In this document: positions 17,886 to 26,992 of the stretch, piece by piece
How positions within the stretch are numbered: position 1 is the first letter of the stretch
How the letters are laid out: each line of letters opens with the position of its first letter
Assembly (NCBI GenBank): GCA_964368445.1
Contig: CAYJAY010000001.1
Location: 124,001-188,000 of the forward strand
Reading direction: 5' to 3'
DNA: 64,000 bases
Source of the DNA: CAYJAY01 sp964368445
GTDB taxonomy: Bacteria > Bacillota > Clostridia > Oscillospirales > Ruminococcaceae
Notes under the pieces: generated by a model
What the model was told of the DNA's origin: nothing
The model's database searches: none
The model's input: only the letters and a program-made list of their open reading frames with translations
Translations under genes and position numbers: made by a program

Positions 17886-18330
17886 TATTTTCCTCCGTGT
17901 TAATCGGTAACGTTTCGTGTAATAGTGTTTTTATTCTGTTTAGTTTGTTGAAGATGTTTTGAAGTTCTTCAATTCCAAATTCGTCAACTATTCGTTCCAT
18001 AGAATTATACATTTGTTTTTTGATTTTTTTTGCCACAACTCGTCCTTGTTCGGACAAAGTCACAACGACCGACCGTGCATCGTTTTTTGAAGCTTGCTTT
18101 ATAATTAGGTTTTTACTTTCAAGCTTTTTCAAAAGTATAGCCATCCTTGCGGAGCTTATGCATAACGCTTCGCTTATATCTTTCGAGCGAACCTCGCCAT
18201 TTGTTGTGTAAAGATATTTAATAACGGCAAACGTCCCTAAATCGCTTTTATTAATTTCGTTAAATGATTTATGAAGTTGATTTTGGTGAAACAAATCAAG
18301 CGCAAACTTAACATCTTGTTCAGTTGCCAT
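17878..18330 (-). CDS. MarR-family transcriptional regulator
   Basis: A 150-residue winged-helix regulator. The central helix-turn-helix and wing run from about residue 50 to 100 (ISEALCISSARMAILLKKLESKNLI, then the wing SKNDARSVVVTLSEQG). Terminal helices would form the dimer. Its stop overlaps the start of the exporter gene (AATGATTAA), so regulator and pump are translated from one message, a common design for drug-sensing autorepression. A perfect 16-bp inverted repeat covers its promoter. The ligand is unknown; phenolic compounds or exporter substrates are typical for the family. Confidence 0.94.
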   Translation of the reverse strand: MATEQDVKFALDLFHQNQLHKSFNEINKSDLGTFAVIKYLYTTNGEVRSKDISEALCISSARMAILLKKLESKNLIIKQASKNDARSVVVTLSEQGRVVAKKIKKQMYNSMERIVDEFGIEELQNIFNKLNRIKTLLHETLPINTEENND

Positions 18331-18399
18331 AAGTCTAATAGTTCCTTTCTTGTTAGTTAGGTAATGTTACAGTTATCGGGGTTAAGCAAAACGAAAAAT

Positions 18400-18444
18400 G
18401 ACTAACCCAGTTAGCATATTAACATAGCTAACTGGGTTAGTCAA
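18400..18444 (-). promoter_or_regulatory. MarR operon promoter covered by a perfect palindromic operator
   Basis: On the minus strand, TTGACT (18444-18439) and TAATAT (18421-18416) are separated by exactly 17 bp, a good sigma-A promoter about 85 bp before the regulator start. Almost the same span is a perfect inverted repeat: GACTAACCCAGTTAGC (18400-18415), 11 bp, and its complement (18427-18442). This fits autorepression by the MarR protein. The hairpin, read on the minus strand, also ends in TTTTTCGTTTT and could double as the rsgA terminator. Confidence 0.8.
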
Positions 18445-18531
18445 GTGTTTTTTGCGAGTTCATAATTTGTTTACAATTTATTATATCACCAAGAATACTT
18501 GAAAAACAGAGAAAAAATGAGAAGAGATAAT

Positions 18532-19419
18532 CTAAAGCTCCCATTCGTTAAGTGATTTTAAGCTTTCATAAAGCGAGACATAACTTTCGTGGCGAGTGGG
18601 CTGAATCTCTCCGTCGTCAAGCGCCTTTAAAACTGCGCAGCCTTTTTCAACGGTGTGGGAACAACCGACAAAGCGACAGCTGTCGCGGTAGTTATTAAAA
18701 TCACTAAAACAATTACAAAGTTCGTTTTTTTTCATCGGCTCAAGTTTTTCTATTTCTAAAGCAGAAAAGCCGGGGGTGTCCGCGAGATATCCATCTAAAA
18801 ACGGAAAAAGCTCGACAGCTCTTGTTGTGTGCTTGCCGCGTCCTAGTTTTTTGCTAGTTTCCCCTGTTTCAAGCGAAAGGGTGGGGCAAAGCGCATTGAT
18901 AAGCGTGGATTTTCCGACGCCGCTGTTTCCCTCGAACATCGTCACACCCGTCTTGATATGTTGCTTTAATGCTTCGAGTGAATCTGTCTCGCTCATTATA
19001 TCAAAAACCAAAAAACCCGACGAACGATATGTTTTTATCAAGTCGTCATCCTTTTTAAGATCGGTTTTGGTAACCGCTATAAGTGGTTTAATATCTTTTT
19101 TTTCCGCAACCGCAACAAGCTTGTCAATCAAGAGCCGATTAGGCAAAGGTTCAACAGTTGAAACGACGATAACAAGGTTGTCGACGTTTGCAATCGGCGG
19201 GCGTTTAAAGTGGTTTTTGCGGTCGAGTATCTTTGAAACTACGTTGATGTCGTTTTGCTCATCTTGCTCGATTAAACAAAAATCTCCCGGGGCAGGGGTT
19301 AGTTTTTCTTTTCTAAAGATTCCTTTTGCCCTACATTCTAAAATGCCATAGGCGGTTTTTACATAGTAAAAGCCGCCTATTCCTTTTAGTATTAAGTTTT
19401 GTTGTAAATCGTTGTTCAT
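18532..19419 (-). CDS. rsgA: Ribosome small-subunit-dependent GTPase A
   Basis: RsgA checks late assembly of the 30S subunit and releases with GTP hydrolysis. The 295-residue protein shows an N-terminal OB fold (about 1-70), then the circularly permuted GTPase order: G4 AVTKTDL, then G1 EGNSGVGKSTL, then G3 ADTPGFS. A C-terminal zinc finger follows (CNCF...CRFVGCSHTVEKGC). The frame is open far upstream into the kinase tail, but that extension only mirrors the Pro/Thr repeat of the neighbouring gene. The start MNNDLQQN at 19419 fits the family. It follows the PASTA kinase after 22 bp, a conserved Firmicute order. Confidence 0.95.
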   Translation of the reverse strand: MNNDLQQNLILKGIGGFYYVKTAYGILECRAKGIFRKEKLTPAPGDFCLIEQDEQNDINVVSKILDRKNHFKRPPIANVDNLVIVVSTVEPLPNRLLIDKLVAVAEKKDIKPLIAVTKTDLKKDDDLIKTYRSSGFLVFDIMSETDSLEALKQHIKTGVTMFEGNSGVGKSTLINALCPTLSLETGETSKKLGRGKHTTRAVELFPFLDGYLADTPGFSALEIEKLEPMKKNELCNCFSDFNNYRDSCRFVGCSHTVEKGCAVLKALDDGEIQPTRHESYVSLYESLKSLNEWEL

Positions 19420-19441
19420 AAACTTGTGTTTTGTATATCCC

Positions 19442-21538
19442 TTAAGTTGTTGGGGTTTCAGTAGATATCGGCGTTGGTTCGGGAGTTGGCTCCGGGGTTG
19501 GAAGCGGAGTTGGGATAGGCGTTGGAACAGGAGTTGGAATAGGAGTTGGTTCCGGGGTTGGCGCCGGGAATGCCCAGACAATGTTGTTGGTTTCTTGAAT
19601 GGTGCTAAACGTGTTCGCTTGATAGTTAACCGTTACCGTCATAATCTTGTATTTTGCGCCGTTGACCGTTGCGAAGATCTCCATGGTCGATTCAGACAAT
19701 CCGGACGTTACAAACGACCAACCTGTGGAGGTGCTTCCGTCTCGATCGGTGGCGGCAACCGCCGCTCCGCCTACTTCAGCAGTTGCGTGGTATTGTGTCG
19801 AACCGTATACGCTGTATGGCATCGCTATATTTACGTTGGCATCTTTCGGGGTTGCGCCCGAGCTTACGACAAGCGTTATAATGCTTCCTTGTTCCACCGT
19901 GTCTCCGGCGGAAATGTTTTGCGAAATTACAATTCCTTTTTCCTTTTCGTTGGGTTCTTCGGTGTACGAAACGGTGAGCCCGCTCGATCTTAACATTGTG
20001 CTAGCTAGCGTGAAATTAAGATCCACAACGTTTGGAACTTCGGTCATCTGAACCGACATGTTCGAGTTGATATAAAGTGTTACAATGTCACCGGAATTTA
20101 CCTCTGAACCTTGTTCCGGTTCGACGTTTACAACCTCGTTGTCGTTGTATTCGTTGTTTTGTTGAATAGTGATCTTAACCGCAAGTCCGAGGTCTTGAAG
20201 CATCTTTGTCGCCTCGCCGTTGGTGAGCCCGATTACTTCGGGGATTGTTACAACTTCGGTTCCTTTACTTACGTACAAAGTGACCTTGCCGTTATCCTTG
20301 ATGGTTTTGGGCGGAATAGGGCTTTGGTCGTATATAATTCCGAGCGCGTGCTCGTTGTTATAGTTTTCTTCGATTACAAAGTCGAAACTATAGCTGTCGT
20401 TGTTTTCAACATCAAGGTAATCTTGACCGATAAAACTCGGGAGCTCAACATCGACAGATTGTGCAAAGATTGCGTTGTCGCCTACGCTGAATATCATAAA
20501 GATCATGATGCCGGAACCTAAAACGCAAGCAAACGTAATGCCTAGCATTATAGCTATCGAAAGCCAACCAAGGTTTCTCTTTTTGCTTTTCTTGCCTTTG
20601 CGGACAGGGCCGCTCGACGAGGCTCTGTTACGATAGTTTTCGGGCACTTCGACATATTTTGTCGCTGAGTTGTCTTTACCCACGAGATGGCTATATTGAA
20701 AACGAATGCTCGGATTTTTTTTGAAATCCTCAATATCACGAAGCATCTGCGCCGCCGATTGATATCTTTTTGCCGGATCTTTTGCCATTGATTTAAGCGT
20801 TACTTCCTCAAGGGCTTCGGGGATGTTCGGGTTAACCTTACGCGGCGCGGTTGGGTCGTCTGAGATCTGTTTAATCGCAACCGAAACGGGGCTGTCGCTG
20901 TCGAACGGAAGAGTTCCGGTTAACATCTCATACATCATAACGCCAAGGCTGTAGATATCCGCCTTTGCGTCGGTAGCGTCGCCTTTTGCTTGTTCGGGGC
21001 TAATATAGTGTACCGAACCTATCGCCTTGTCGGTTATCGTGCGCATCTCGCTTCTTGAAAAACGCGCAATGCCAAAGTCCATGACCTTGATAGAGCCGTC
21101 GCTTAAAATCATTATGTTTTGTGGTTTAATGTCGCGGTGGATAATTCCACGGTCGTGGGCGTGTTGAAGCGCGCGCAAAACCTGTTCCGCGAAGAAAACG
21201 CTGTCTTTCCACGAAAGCTGACCTTTTTTGGTTATATACTGTTTAAGCGTCATGCCTTTGATGAGTTCCATAACGATGTATTGAACCCTGTCTGAAAAGT
21301 TAACATCAAAAACTTTAACTATGTTTTGATGAGACAAAAGGCCAATAGCTTTAGATTCGTTTTTAAATCTTCTGACAAAATCTTCGTTGTTAAGAAACTC
21401 TTCGCGAAGTATCTTGACAGCCACTTCTTTGTTTTCAAGGCGGTCGATGGCGCGGTATACGTTGGCCATTCCACCCATTCCTATCATTTCGACAATTTCA
21501 TATCTGCCGTCTAGACGTTTGCCGATAAAGTTATCCAT
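19442..21538 (-). CDS. pknB: PASTA-domain serine/threonine protein kinase
   Basis: A membrane kinase (PknB/PrkC/StkP group) that senses muropeptides or lipid II and controls cell wall synthesis and spore germination. The 698-residue protein has the kinase domain at about 10-270 (GMGGMANVYRA, HRDIKPQN, MDFGIARF), a basic juxtamembrane segment, one membrane helix near 330-358, then three PASTA repeats. About 90 further residues form a putative beta domain, and the end is a TP-rich tail (PTPEPTPIPTPVP). I start at MDNFIGKRLDGRYE (21538), because GGAGGAACT sits directly before it; an upstream in-frame start at 21592 is less likely. The PP2C phosphatase next door is its usual antagonist. Confidence 0.95.
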   Translation of the reverse strand: MDNFIGKRLDGRYEIVEMIGMGGMANVYRAIDRLENKEVAVKILREEFLNNEDFVRRFKNESKAIGLLSHQNIVKVFDVNFSDRVQYIVMELIKGMTLKQYITKKGQLSWKDSVFFAEQVLRALQHAHDRGIIHRDIKPQNIMILSDGSIKVMDFGIARFSRSEMRTITDKAIGSVHYISPEQAKGDATDAKADIYSLGVMMYEMLTGTLPFDSDSPVSVAIKQISDDPTAPRKVNPNIPEALEEVTLKSMAKDPAKRYQSAAQMLRDIEDFKKNPSIRFQYSHLVGKDNSATKYVEVPENYRNRASSSGPVRKGKKSKKRNLGWLSIAIMLGITFACVLGSGIMIFMIFSVGDNAIFAQSVDVELPSFIGQDYLDVENNDSYSFDFVIEENYNNEHALGIIYDQSPIPPKTIKDNGKVTLYVSKGTEVVTIPEVIGLTNGEATKMLQDLGLAVKITIQQNNEYNDNEVVNVEPEQGSEVNSGDIVTLYINSNMSVQMTEVPNVVDLNFTLASTMLRSSGLTVSYTEEPNEKEKGIVISQNISAGDTVEQGSIITLVVSSGATPKDANVNIAMPYSVYGSTQYHATAEVGGAAVAATDRDGSTSTGWSFVTSGLSESTMEIFATVNGAKYKIMTVTVNYQANTFSTIQETNNIVWAFPAPTPEPTPIPTPVPTPIPTPLPTPEPTPEPTPISTETPTT

Positions 21539-21642
21539 AGTTCCTCCAATTTTTCTTACCGTGTTTTCCTTTTTATTTCGGTGCAAAACCACTGTTTGTG
21601 GTTATTGCTATAAAACATAGCCGATTTTCGGCGATTTAACTT

Positions 21643-22368
21643 TTATGTCAAAGACAAGAGAATTGCGGTTATATTATCAAGTCCTCCGTGGACAATTGCT
21701 TTTTCTATCAATAAATCCGCGGTGGAATAAAACTCGTTTTTGGTTATAATCTCCGCCATTTCGGGGTCGCTCACCATGTTGGACAAACCGTCCGAGCAAA
21801 GCATAACAACATCGGTGTTTTTTAATTTAATCTCGTTGTAGTCGACCCTTAAGTTGAAGTCAACGCCAAGAGCACTTGTGATGATGTTTTTATTGGGGTG
21901 GTTTTGGGCTTGTTGTTCCGTTATCTTGCCACTGTCCAGCATGTCTTGCACCATCGAATGATCTTTAGTCAGTTGACGAAGTTTCTTTTTTGTCGCAAGA
22001 TAAACCCGACTGTCGCCCGCATGCACAAACTGCGCTAGGTTGTTTCGGACGATAAGTAAAATAGCGGTGGTGCCCATCGTTATATTTTCGCTTTGACCCA
22101 AAGCAAATATCTTTTTGTTTCCGTCTTCAAGTGTTGTGAAAAGAAATTCTTCGACATCTTCGGGGTCGGTTATGTCGCAAAGCTTTGTTTTAATCTGTTG
22201 TTCGATATAGTCCACAGCAATCTCGCTTGCCTCCGCGCCCTTTGACGTTCCGCCCATTCCGTCACAAAGAATGGCGAAATAGGTGTCGTCCGCAAGACGC
22301 CCCGCCTTAAACCTGTCTTGATTTTGCTTGTACCGACACCCAATGTCGGTTTTTCCGGTTAGTTTCAA
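21643..22368 (-). CDS. PP2C-family protein phosphatase (Stp/PrpC)
   Basis: A 241-residue metal-dependent phosphatase that reverses phosphorylation by the adjacent PASTA kinase. Motifs are GCRYKQNQDRF near the N-terminus, the metal-binding LCDGMGGTSKG, HAGDSRVYL, LTKDHSMVQ, and the C-terminal CSDGLSNMV and GGLDNITAILL. The start is a TTG 6 nt after GGGGGAG. The first metal-site motif reads QNQD, as in the short bacterial enzymes. It lies 27 bp after rlmN and 105 bp before the kinase, all on the same strand. Confidence 0.95.
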   Translation of the reverse strand: MKLTGKTDIGCRYKQNQDRFKAGRLADDTYFAILCDGMGGTSKGAEASEIAVDYIEQQIKTKLCDITDPEDVEEFLFTTLEDGNKKIFALGQSENITMGTTAILLIVRNNLAQFVHAGDSRVYLATKKKLRQLTKDHSMVQDMLDSGKITEQQAQNHPNKNIITSALGVDFNLRVDYNEIKLKNTDVVMLCSDGLSNMVSDPEMAEIITKNEFYSTADLLIEKAIVHGGLDNITAILLSLT

Positions 22369-22394
22369 CGCTTTCTCCCCCAGAGTTTTAAATT

Positions 22395-23432
22395 CTACAT
22401 AGAGTTGTCTAATGTGTCTCGTCTAAGCTGGCCACATGCGGCTTCAATGTCTGAACCCAACGTTCTTCTAATCGTTGCATTAAGATTTAAATCCAAAAGA
22501 AGGTTTTTAAATCGCTCGGCGTTTTGCCTTGTTGAAGAGAAGTTTTCGCCTTTTATTCGATTTATCGGTATAAGGTTAATATGTCCGCCGAGAGGAGCGA
22601 CAATTCTTTTTAAATTCTCAGCATCCTGTTTTGTGTCGTTTTGACCTTCAATTACGGCATATTCAAACGAAATTCTTCTTTTGGTTTTTTCAAAATAATA
22701 CCTTAAACTTGCAACAAGTTGTTCGATATTATGTTTTTTGTTTATAGGCATTATGTTTGAACGCGCCTCATCTGTCGAGGCATGAAGCGAAACCGAAAGT
22801 GTCAACTGTTTTTCAAGCTGTGCTAGCTGTCTAATCTCGTCGACAAGCCCACACGTTGAAAGCGAAACATTTCGGTTACTTATATTCTGTCCTAAATCAC
22901 TTGTTATTATATCATAAAACTTAACGGAATTTTCAAAATTATCGAGAGGTTCTCCGATTCCCATCATAACAACGCTTGAAACGTCGACCGAAAGAGAACT
23001 TTGAACCTGATAGATCTGAAGCAAGATCTCGGATGCGGTTAGGTTTCGCACAAATCCGCATTTGGCCGACGCGCAAAATCTGCACCCCATTCGACATCCG
23101 ACCTGTGTCGAAACACACACCGAAACTCCGTGGTTATAGTTCATCACTACGGTCTCGATGGTGTGTTTGTCAAAAAGTTCAAACAACAGTTTAACCGTTC
23201 CGTCTTTAGACACCAACTTGTTTTTAATCGTTATTTTTTGGATAAACGCCTTTTCACAAAGTTTTGCCCTCAAATCGTTTGAAAGGTCGGTCATCTCGTT
23301 AAAATTAAAAACATTTTTTTGATGCAACCATTTATAAAGTTGTTTCGCCTTAAATTTAGGTTGACCTAAATCGTTTAGAAAATGCTCGACTTCTTTAATA
23401 TCAAGCGACAAAATATCAACGCTACTAATCAT
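22395..23432 (-). CDS. rlmN: 23S rRNA (adenine2503-C2)-methyltransferase, radical SAM
   Basis: RlmN methylates C2 of A2503 in 23S rRNA (and A37 of some tRNAs) using two SAM molecules and a 4Fe-4S cluster. The 345-residue protein has the radical SAM motif CRMGCRFCAS near residue 110. GIGEPLDNFENS follows, and the two cysteines that form the thioether/mechanism pair are one in the LSTCGLV region and one near the C-terminus (DIEAACGQL). Resistance-type Cfr is excluded by the housekeeping context. The ATG at 23432 comes 1 nt after the rsmB stop; an in-frame TTG at 23450 is possible. It belongs to the rRNA-modification part of this operon. Confidence 0.95.
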   Translation of the reverse strand: MISSVDILSLDIKEVEHFLNDLGQPKFKAKQLYKWLHQKNVFNFNEMTDLSNDLRAKLCEKAFIQKITIKNKLVSKDGTVKLLFELFDKHTIETVVMNYNHGVSVCVSTQVGCRMGCRFCASAKCGFVRNLTASEILLQIYQVQSSLSVDVSSVVMMGIGEPLDNFENSVKFYDIITSDLGQNISNRNVSLSTCGLVDEIRQLAQLEKQLTLSVSLHASTDEARSNIMPINKKHNIEQLVASLRYYFEKTKRRISFEYAVIEGQNDTKQDAENLKRIVAPLGGHINLIPINRIKGENFSSTRQNAERFKNLLLDLNLNATIRRTLGSDIEAACGQLRRDTLDNSM

Positions 23433-23433
23433 T

Positions 23434-24750
23434 TTAACACAATCTTTCAAAAGTTGCTACAAAAAATCCTTCGCAAAATCCATTATACGGCAAAAATTTT
23501 ATGCAATTTTGCTCGGTTACGAAATTTTCAAAGTATTTTTGGATTGGATTTACAATTGAAAACGACCTAAACTTTTCGCTAAGGTGCCTTACAATCTCTT
23601 CGTTTTCGCGTCGGTCGATAGTGCAGGTAGAATACACCACCCGTCCGCCCACCTTGACATAGCGAAATGCGTTTTCCGCGATCGCTTTTTGTATAGCGAA
23701 AAGTTCGCTGTCGTCCGGCTCGGGAGGCTTAAGCCGAAGTTCAGGTTTAGAGGCTAGTTCGCCAAACCCCGAACATGGAACGTCACATATAACACCGTCC
23801 GCAGAGTTTTCAAACTCGGGGTTAAACTTGGCGCTGTCGCAAACGGTCGTCTGAACTGTGGTTATCCCTTCTTTTTTTGCCGTTTGTTCAACAAGCGAAA
23901 GGCGAGTTTTAGAACGGTCACACGCGAGAACCGTTCCGTCGTTTTGCATATTCATAGCCGCCGTCAACGTTTTTCCGCCGGGCGCGGCACACAGGTCTAT
24001 TATTGTTTGTAACGGCTTTGGTTCAAGCGCCGCTACCGCAGCTTGCGCCGAAAGGCTTTGTATCCTTACATCTCCCGAAGCAAACGCTTTGCTGTTTACT
24101 ATGTTTCCGCTGACAACTTTTAAACAGTTTGGCAACACAGAGCTTTCCATTTCGATTCCCTCGTTTTTTAAAAGCTCGATTGCTTGTTTTTCGGTGTGTC
24201 TCAACGTGTTAACCCTTATGTAAACATCTTTTTGCCCAAAGAAACCGTTTAAAACTTGCTCGCTGTCTTGATTGTAATCCTGTTCAATTCGTCTTAATAG
24301 CTGTTCATTTACCGAATATTTAACAACTCTTTGTTGAACAGTCTCTGATTTCTCCAACGAGTTTAAATCGAACGAGCCGACTTTTCTTAAAATGGCGTTA
24401 ACGAAAGAGGAGGCAGAGGTTTTTTTAAACTTACGGCAAAGTTTAACGCTTTCGGAAACCGCCGCAAAATTCGGAACTTGCTGCATATAAAAAATTTGGT
24501 AACAGCCGGTTTCGAGAATGGCTAAAATTTCTGAGTCGAGTTTTTTAAATCGTTTTTCGGTTAGCGTTTCAAGTACAAAATCAATCGTTATCTTTCTCTC
24601 AAGTGTTCCGTAAAAAAGTTTTGTGAAAAAACTTTGGTCTTGTTTAGAAAGGTTTGAATTTGATAAAAGCTGTTTTACCACAAGGTTTGAGTATCCGCCT
24701 TTTTGCATCGAAAGTAACGCAAAAACGCAAGCTTCACGTGGATTGTTCAT
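23434..24750 (-). CDS. rsmB: 16S rRNA (cytosine967-C5)-methyltransferase
   Basis: This enzyme methylates C967 of 16S rRNA with SAM. The 438-residue protein begins with a NusB-like RNA-binding domain (about 1-130) and continues with a Rossmann methyltransferase. SAM-binding DLCAAPGGKT is near residue 255, the DVPCSGFGELASKPE motif IV holds one cysteine, and VYSTCTID (motif VI) holds the catalytic cysteine. AAGGAGACGAG precedes the ATG. It ends TGTTAA one base before rlmN, so the two are coupled. Fusion of NusB and methyltransferase parts distinguishes it from other Fmu/NOL1 proteins. Confidence 0.95.
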   Translation of the reverse strand: MNNPREACVFALLSMQKGGYSNLVVKQLLSNSNLSKQDQSFFTKLFYGTLERKITIDFVLETLTEKRFKKLDSEILAILETGCYQIFYMQQVPNFAAVSESVKLCRKFKKTSASSFVNAILRKVGSFDLNSLEKSETVQQRVVKYSVNEQLLRRIEQDYNQDSEQVLNGFFGQKDVYIRVNTLRHTEKQAIELLKNEGIEMESSVLPNCLKVVSGNIVNSKAFASGDVRIQSLSAQAAVAALEPKPLQTIIDLCAAPGGKTLTAAMNMQNDGTVLACDRSKTRLSLVEQTAKKEGITTVQTTVCDSAKFNPEFENSADGVICDVPCSGFGELASKPELRLKPPEPDDSELFAIQKAIAENAFRYVKVGGRVVYSTCTIDRRENEEIVRHLSEKFRSFSIVNPIQKYFENFVTEQNCIKFLPYNGFCEGFFVATFERLC

Positions 24751-24762
24751 CTCGTCTCCTTG

Positions 24763-25455
24763 TTATCTGCTACGGGTTCTTGCAAGCAGGATATAACGGA
24801 AAAGTGTTGCAAGCGTTGTTAGAAGCGCCGCGACATAAGTAAGCGCCGCCGCCGAAAGCACTTTTTTTGCGCCGACTAGTTCTTCGTCATACAAAAGGTT
24901 GTCGGATTCTAATATATCGAGGGCTCTTTTGCTTGCGTTAAACTCTACCGGAAGTGTTACGAGTTGGAACACGGCGACAAACGCGAAAAGGAAAATCCCG
25001 ATATATACAAGTTGTCCATATCCTAAAAAGAACCCAAGGAAGATGAGTGGGACAGAGACGGCGTTTCCGAAAGTTGTTGCCGGAACCAACGCGTTGCGCA
25101 GTTTTATTGGGGCGTATCCCGTCGCATGTTGAACGGCGTGCCCCGCTTCGTGCGCCGCAACGCCCACCGCGCCCACCGAACTGCTAGCATATGTTGAATC
25201 TGAAAGGCGGATAACCTCGTCTTTTGGGTCGAAATGATCCGAAAGCTCGCCCGGGACATGTTCGATAGATATATGTCCAAGGTCGTTTTGGTCCAAAATG
25301 TGCCGCGCTACTTGCGCGCCTGTCAGACCACCAAAAGTTCTTGTTCGGTTATATTTTTCAAAAGTGCCTTTAACTTTGTGTTGCGCCCAAAACGAAAGAA
25401 AAATTGCCGGCAACACAAGAATAAGGTATATAGTGTCTATACCAAATAAATACAT
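24763..25455 (-). CDS. Membrane neutral zinc metallopeptidase (YugP family)
   Basis: A 230-residue membrane protein of the Zn-peptidase family called YugP in Bacillus. An N-terminal helix (about 3-22) is followed by a cytoplasmic or extracytoplasmic part carrying the zinc motif HEAGHAVQHATGY near residue 112. Hydrophobic segments near 140-180 and at the C-terminus (ALLTTLATLFRYILLA) complete it. The substrate is unknown for the family. GGAGGAAG precedes the ATG. It lies 12 bp before rsmB and after a small membrane protein gene, and is often seen in this Clostridia neighbourhood. Confidence 0.9.
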   Translation of the reverse strand: MYLFGIDTIYLILVLPAIFLSFWAQHKVKGTFEKYNRTRTFGGLTGAQVARHILDQNDLGHISIEHVPGELSDHFDPKDEVIRLSDSTYASSSVGAVGVAAHEAGHAVQHATGYAPIKLRNALVPATTFGNAVSVPLIFLGFFLGYGQLVYIGIFLFAFVAVFQLVTLPVEFNASKRALDILESDNLLYDEELVGAKKVLSAAALTYVAALLTTLATLFRYILLARTRSR

Positions 25456-25509
25456 AGAATAGCTTCCTCCTCTTTATTGAAAATATGAGCGTTAAAAATT
25501 TTATTATTT

Positions 25510-26001
25510 TTAATAGTTTTCAAAGATATCTCTAACGCCTTCGAAAACTTCAGAAAAATTGTCGGGGAACATGTGTGACCCGCTCGCGATTATCTCGTTG
25601 CCGTTAGAATAAATAATGCGCAGGTTAAAACCGTTTGAGTCGTCGTAAACTTCGAGATATTCGTCATATCCATTCCATTCGTATAGGTTGTGTTTTTCGA
25701 CAAGCGCCAAAACTTTCGCCTCGAGTTCAAGATATTCGCTAGCTGAAAGTTCCGTTTTTCTTGATTTGTCAGGGGTTGTTATATAAAGTTTGTTGGAAAA
25801 AAACATGTATGAAGAGCTTGAACTTGAACCTTCGGCCAAAGCATTGCCGATTGAACGGCTAAAGTCAAACGTAGTTATTTGTTTTTCAAAATCGACCTCG
25901 TTCTCTTTGGGTGCGTTAAAGCGATTGTAAAAAAGCATAAGAAGAACTACTGCTAAAACTATGTTTATGATAATCAATGCTACGATAAAGACAATTCTCA
26001 T
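25510..26001 (-). CDS. Hypothetical single-pass membrane protein
   Basis: A 163-residue protein I do not recognise. One membrane helix (about residues 5-26, VALIIINIVLAVVLLMLF) starts it. A soluble domain of mixed alpha/beta character follows, with no cysteines or clear catalytic motif; a Ser-rich turn (EGSSSSSSYMFFSN) and paired Tyr/Trp residues (LYEWNGYDEYLEVYDD) stand out. GAGGTTATT before the ATG is a good ribosome site. It lies between fmt and the YugP peptidase, at 82 bp and 54 bp, so it is probably expressed with the housekeeping run. Confidence 0.75.
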   Translation of the reverse strand: MRIVFIVALIIINIVLAVVLLMLFYNRFNAPKENEVDFEKQITTFDFSRSIGNALAEGSSSSSSYMFFSNKLYITTPDKSRKTELSASEYLELEAKVLALVEKHNLYEWNGYDEYLEVYDDSNGFNLRIIYSNGNEIIASGSHMFPDNFSEVFEGVRDIFENY

Positions 26002-26083
26002 AATAACCTCAATTTTATATAAGTGTTTATTTTGCGAATTTCCTCCTGCAATTTGTGCGCTTTTTGCACTTTTAACCCCGTTT

Positions 26084-26992
26084 TTAAATTATGTCGCAAG
26101 CTTTTAGTCTTTTTCCCACCGCAAAAGCCGCGCCGCTCATCTTACCTTTGCTTTGCGGAGAAAGTTCCAAAAGTTCGACCGCTCCGTTTTTTGCCGCAAT
26201 TACAAGGGGTTTTGTAGACAACACCTCGCCAGGGTTGCCAGAAGCCTCGACAAAGGCGGCTTTGTGTACCTTTATGACGGTGTCGAATGTTTTAAAATAT
26301 GCAGACGGCCAACCGACAAAAGCTTTCACTTTTTGCACAATTTCTTTTGCGTCGTCCTCAAAACTAAAAGCACCATCGTCTTTTTTAATAATGGGAGCGC
26401 TTGTCGCCTCTCCTTGTTGTTTAACAAATTTCGCTTCGCCGTTTTCTATAAGTTCAAACGCTTTGACAAACGAACTTGCCGCAACAAAGGAAAGTTTTTC
26501 AAAAAGCGTTTGGGCGTCGTCGCTAGTTTCGATTTTAAGTTTTTCAACCAACATCACGTCGCCGGTGTCCATGCCCTCGTCCATACGCATCATCGAAACA
26601 CCCGTTTCATCGTCGCCGTTTAACAAAGCTTGTTGGATAGGGGAGGCGCCGCGATATTTTGGAAGGATAGAAGCGTGGGCGTTTATACAGCCGTGTTTTG
26701 GTATGTCTAGTATCTCTTTCGGAAGTATCTTTCCGTATGCTACAACCGCAATGATGTCGGGATTAAGATTTTGTATCGTCTCTTTTGCTTCGTCGTTGCG
26801 TAGCGTTTTCGGTTGAAAGACCGTAAGACCCAGCTGCTGTGCTTTTTGTTTTACCGGGGGAGCGGTTAAAACCATCTTACGTCCGACAGGTTTGTCGGGT
26901 TGGCAAAATACCGCAACGATCTCGTGATGTTTGCAAAGCGCTTCAAGCGAAGCTACCGCTATTTCGGGGGTTCCCATAAACAAAACTCGCAT
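26084..26992 (-). CDS. fmt: Methionyl-tRNA formyltransferase
   Basis: The enzyme formylates initiator Met-tRNA using 10-formyl-tetrahydrofolate. The 302-residue protein has the start MRVLFMGTPEIAV, folate-site HASILPKYRGASP (with the catalytic His/Asn/Asp set, NAHAS and MDTGDV) and a C-terminal OB domain. The frame is open further upstream, but MRVLFMGTPE at 26992 is the family start, overlapping the def stop as TAATG. The def-fmt pair makes and later removes the formyl group and is commonly cotranscribed. Confidence 0.96.
   Translation of the reverse strand: MRVLFMGTPEIAVASLEALCKHHEIVAVFCQPDKPVGRKMVLTAPPVKQKAQQLGLTVFQPKTLRNDEAKETIQNLNPDIIAVVAYGKILPKEILDIPKHGCINAHASILPKYRGASPIQQALLNGDDETGVSMMRMDEGMDTGDVMLVEKLKIETSDDAQTLFEKLSFVAASSFVKAFELIENGEAKFVKQQGEATSAPIIKKDDGAFSFEDDAKEIVQKVKAFVGWPSAYFKTFDTVIKVHKAAFVEASGNPGEVLSTKPLVIAAKNGAVELLELSPQSKGKMSGAAFAVGKRLKACDII

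Noticed and set aside
19420..19581. Extension of rsgA upstream (54 residues)
   Set aside because: It is antisense-like low complexity (repeated Q, R, L, P) overlapping the Pro/Thr-coding tail of the kinase; the family start at 19419 is better.
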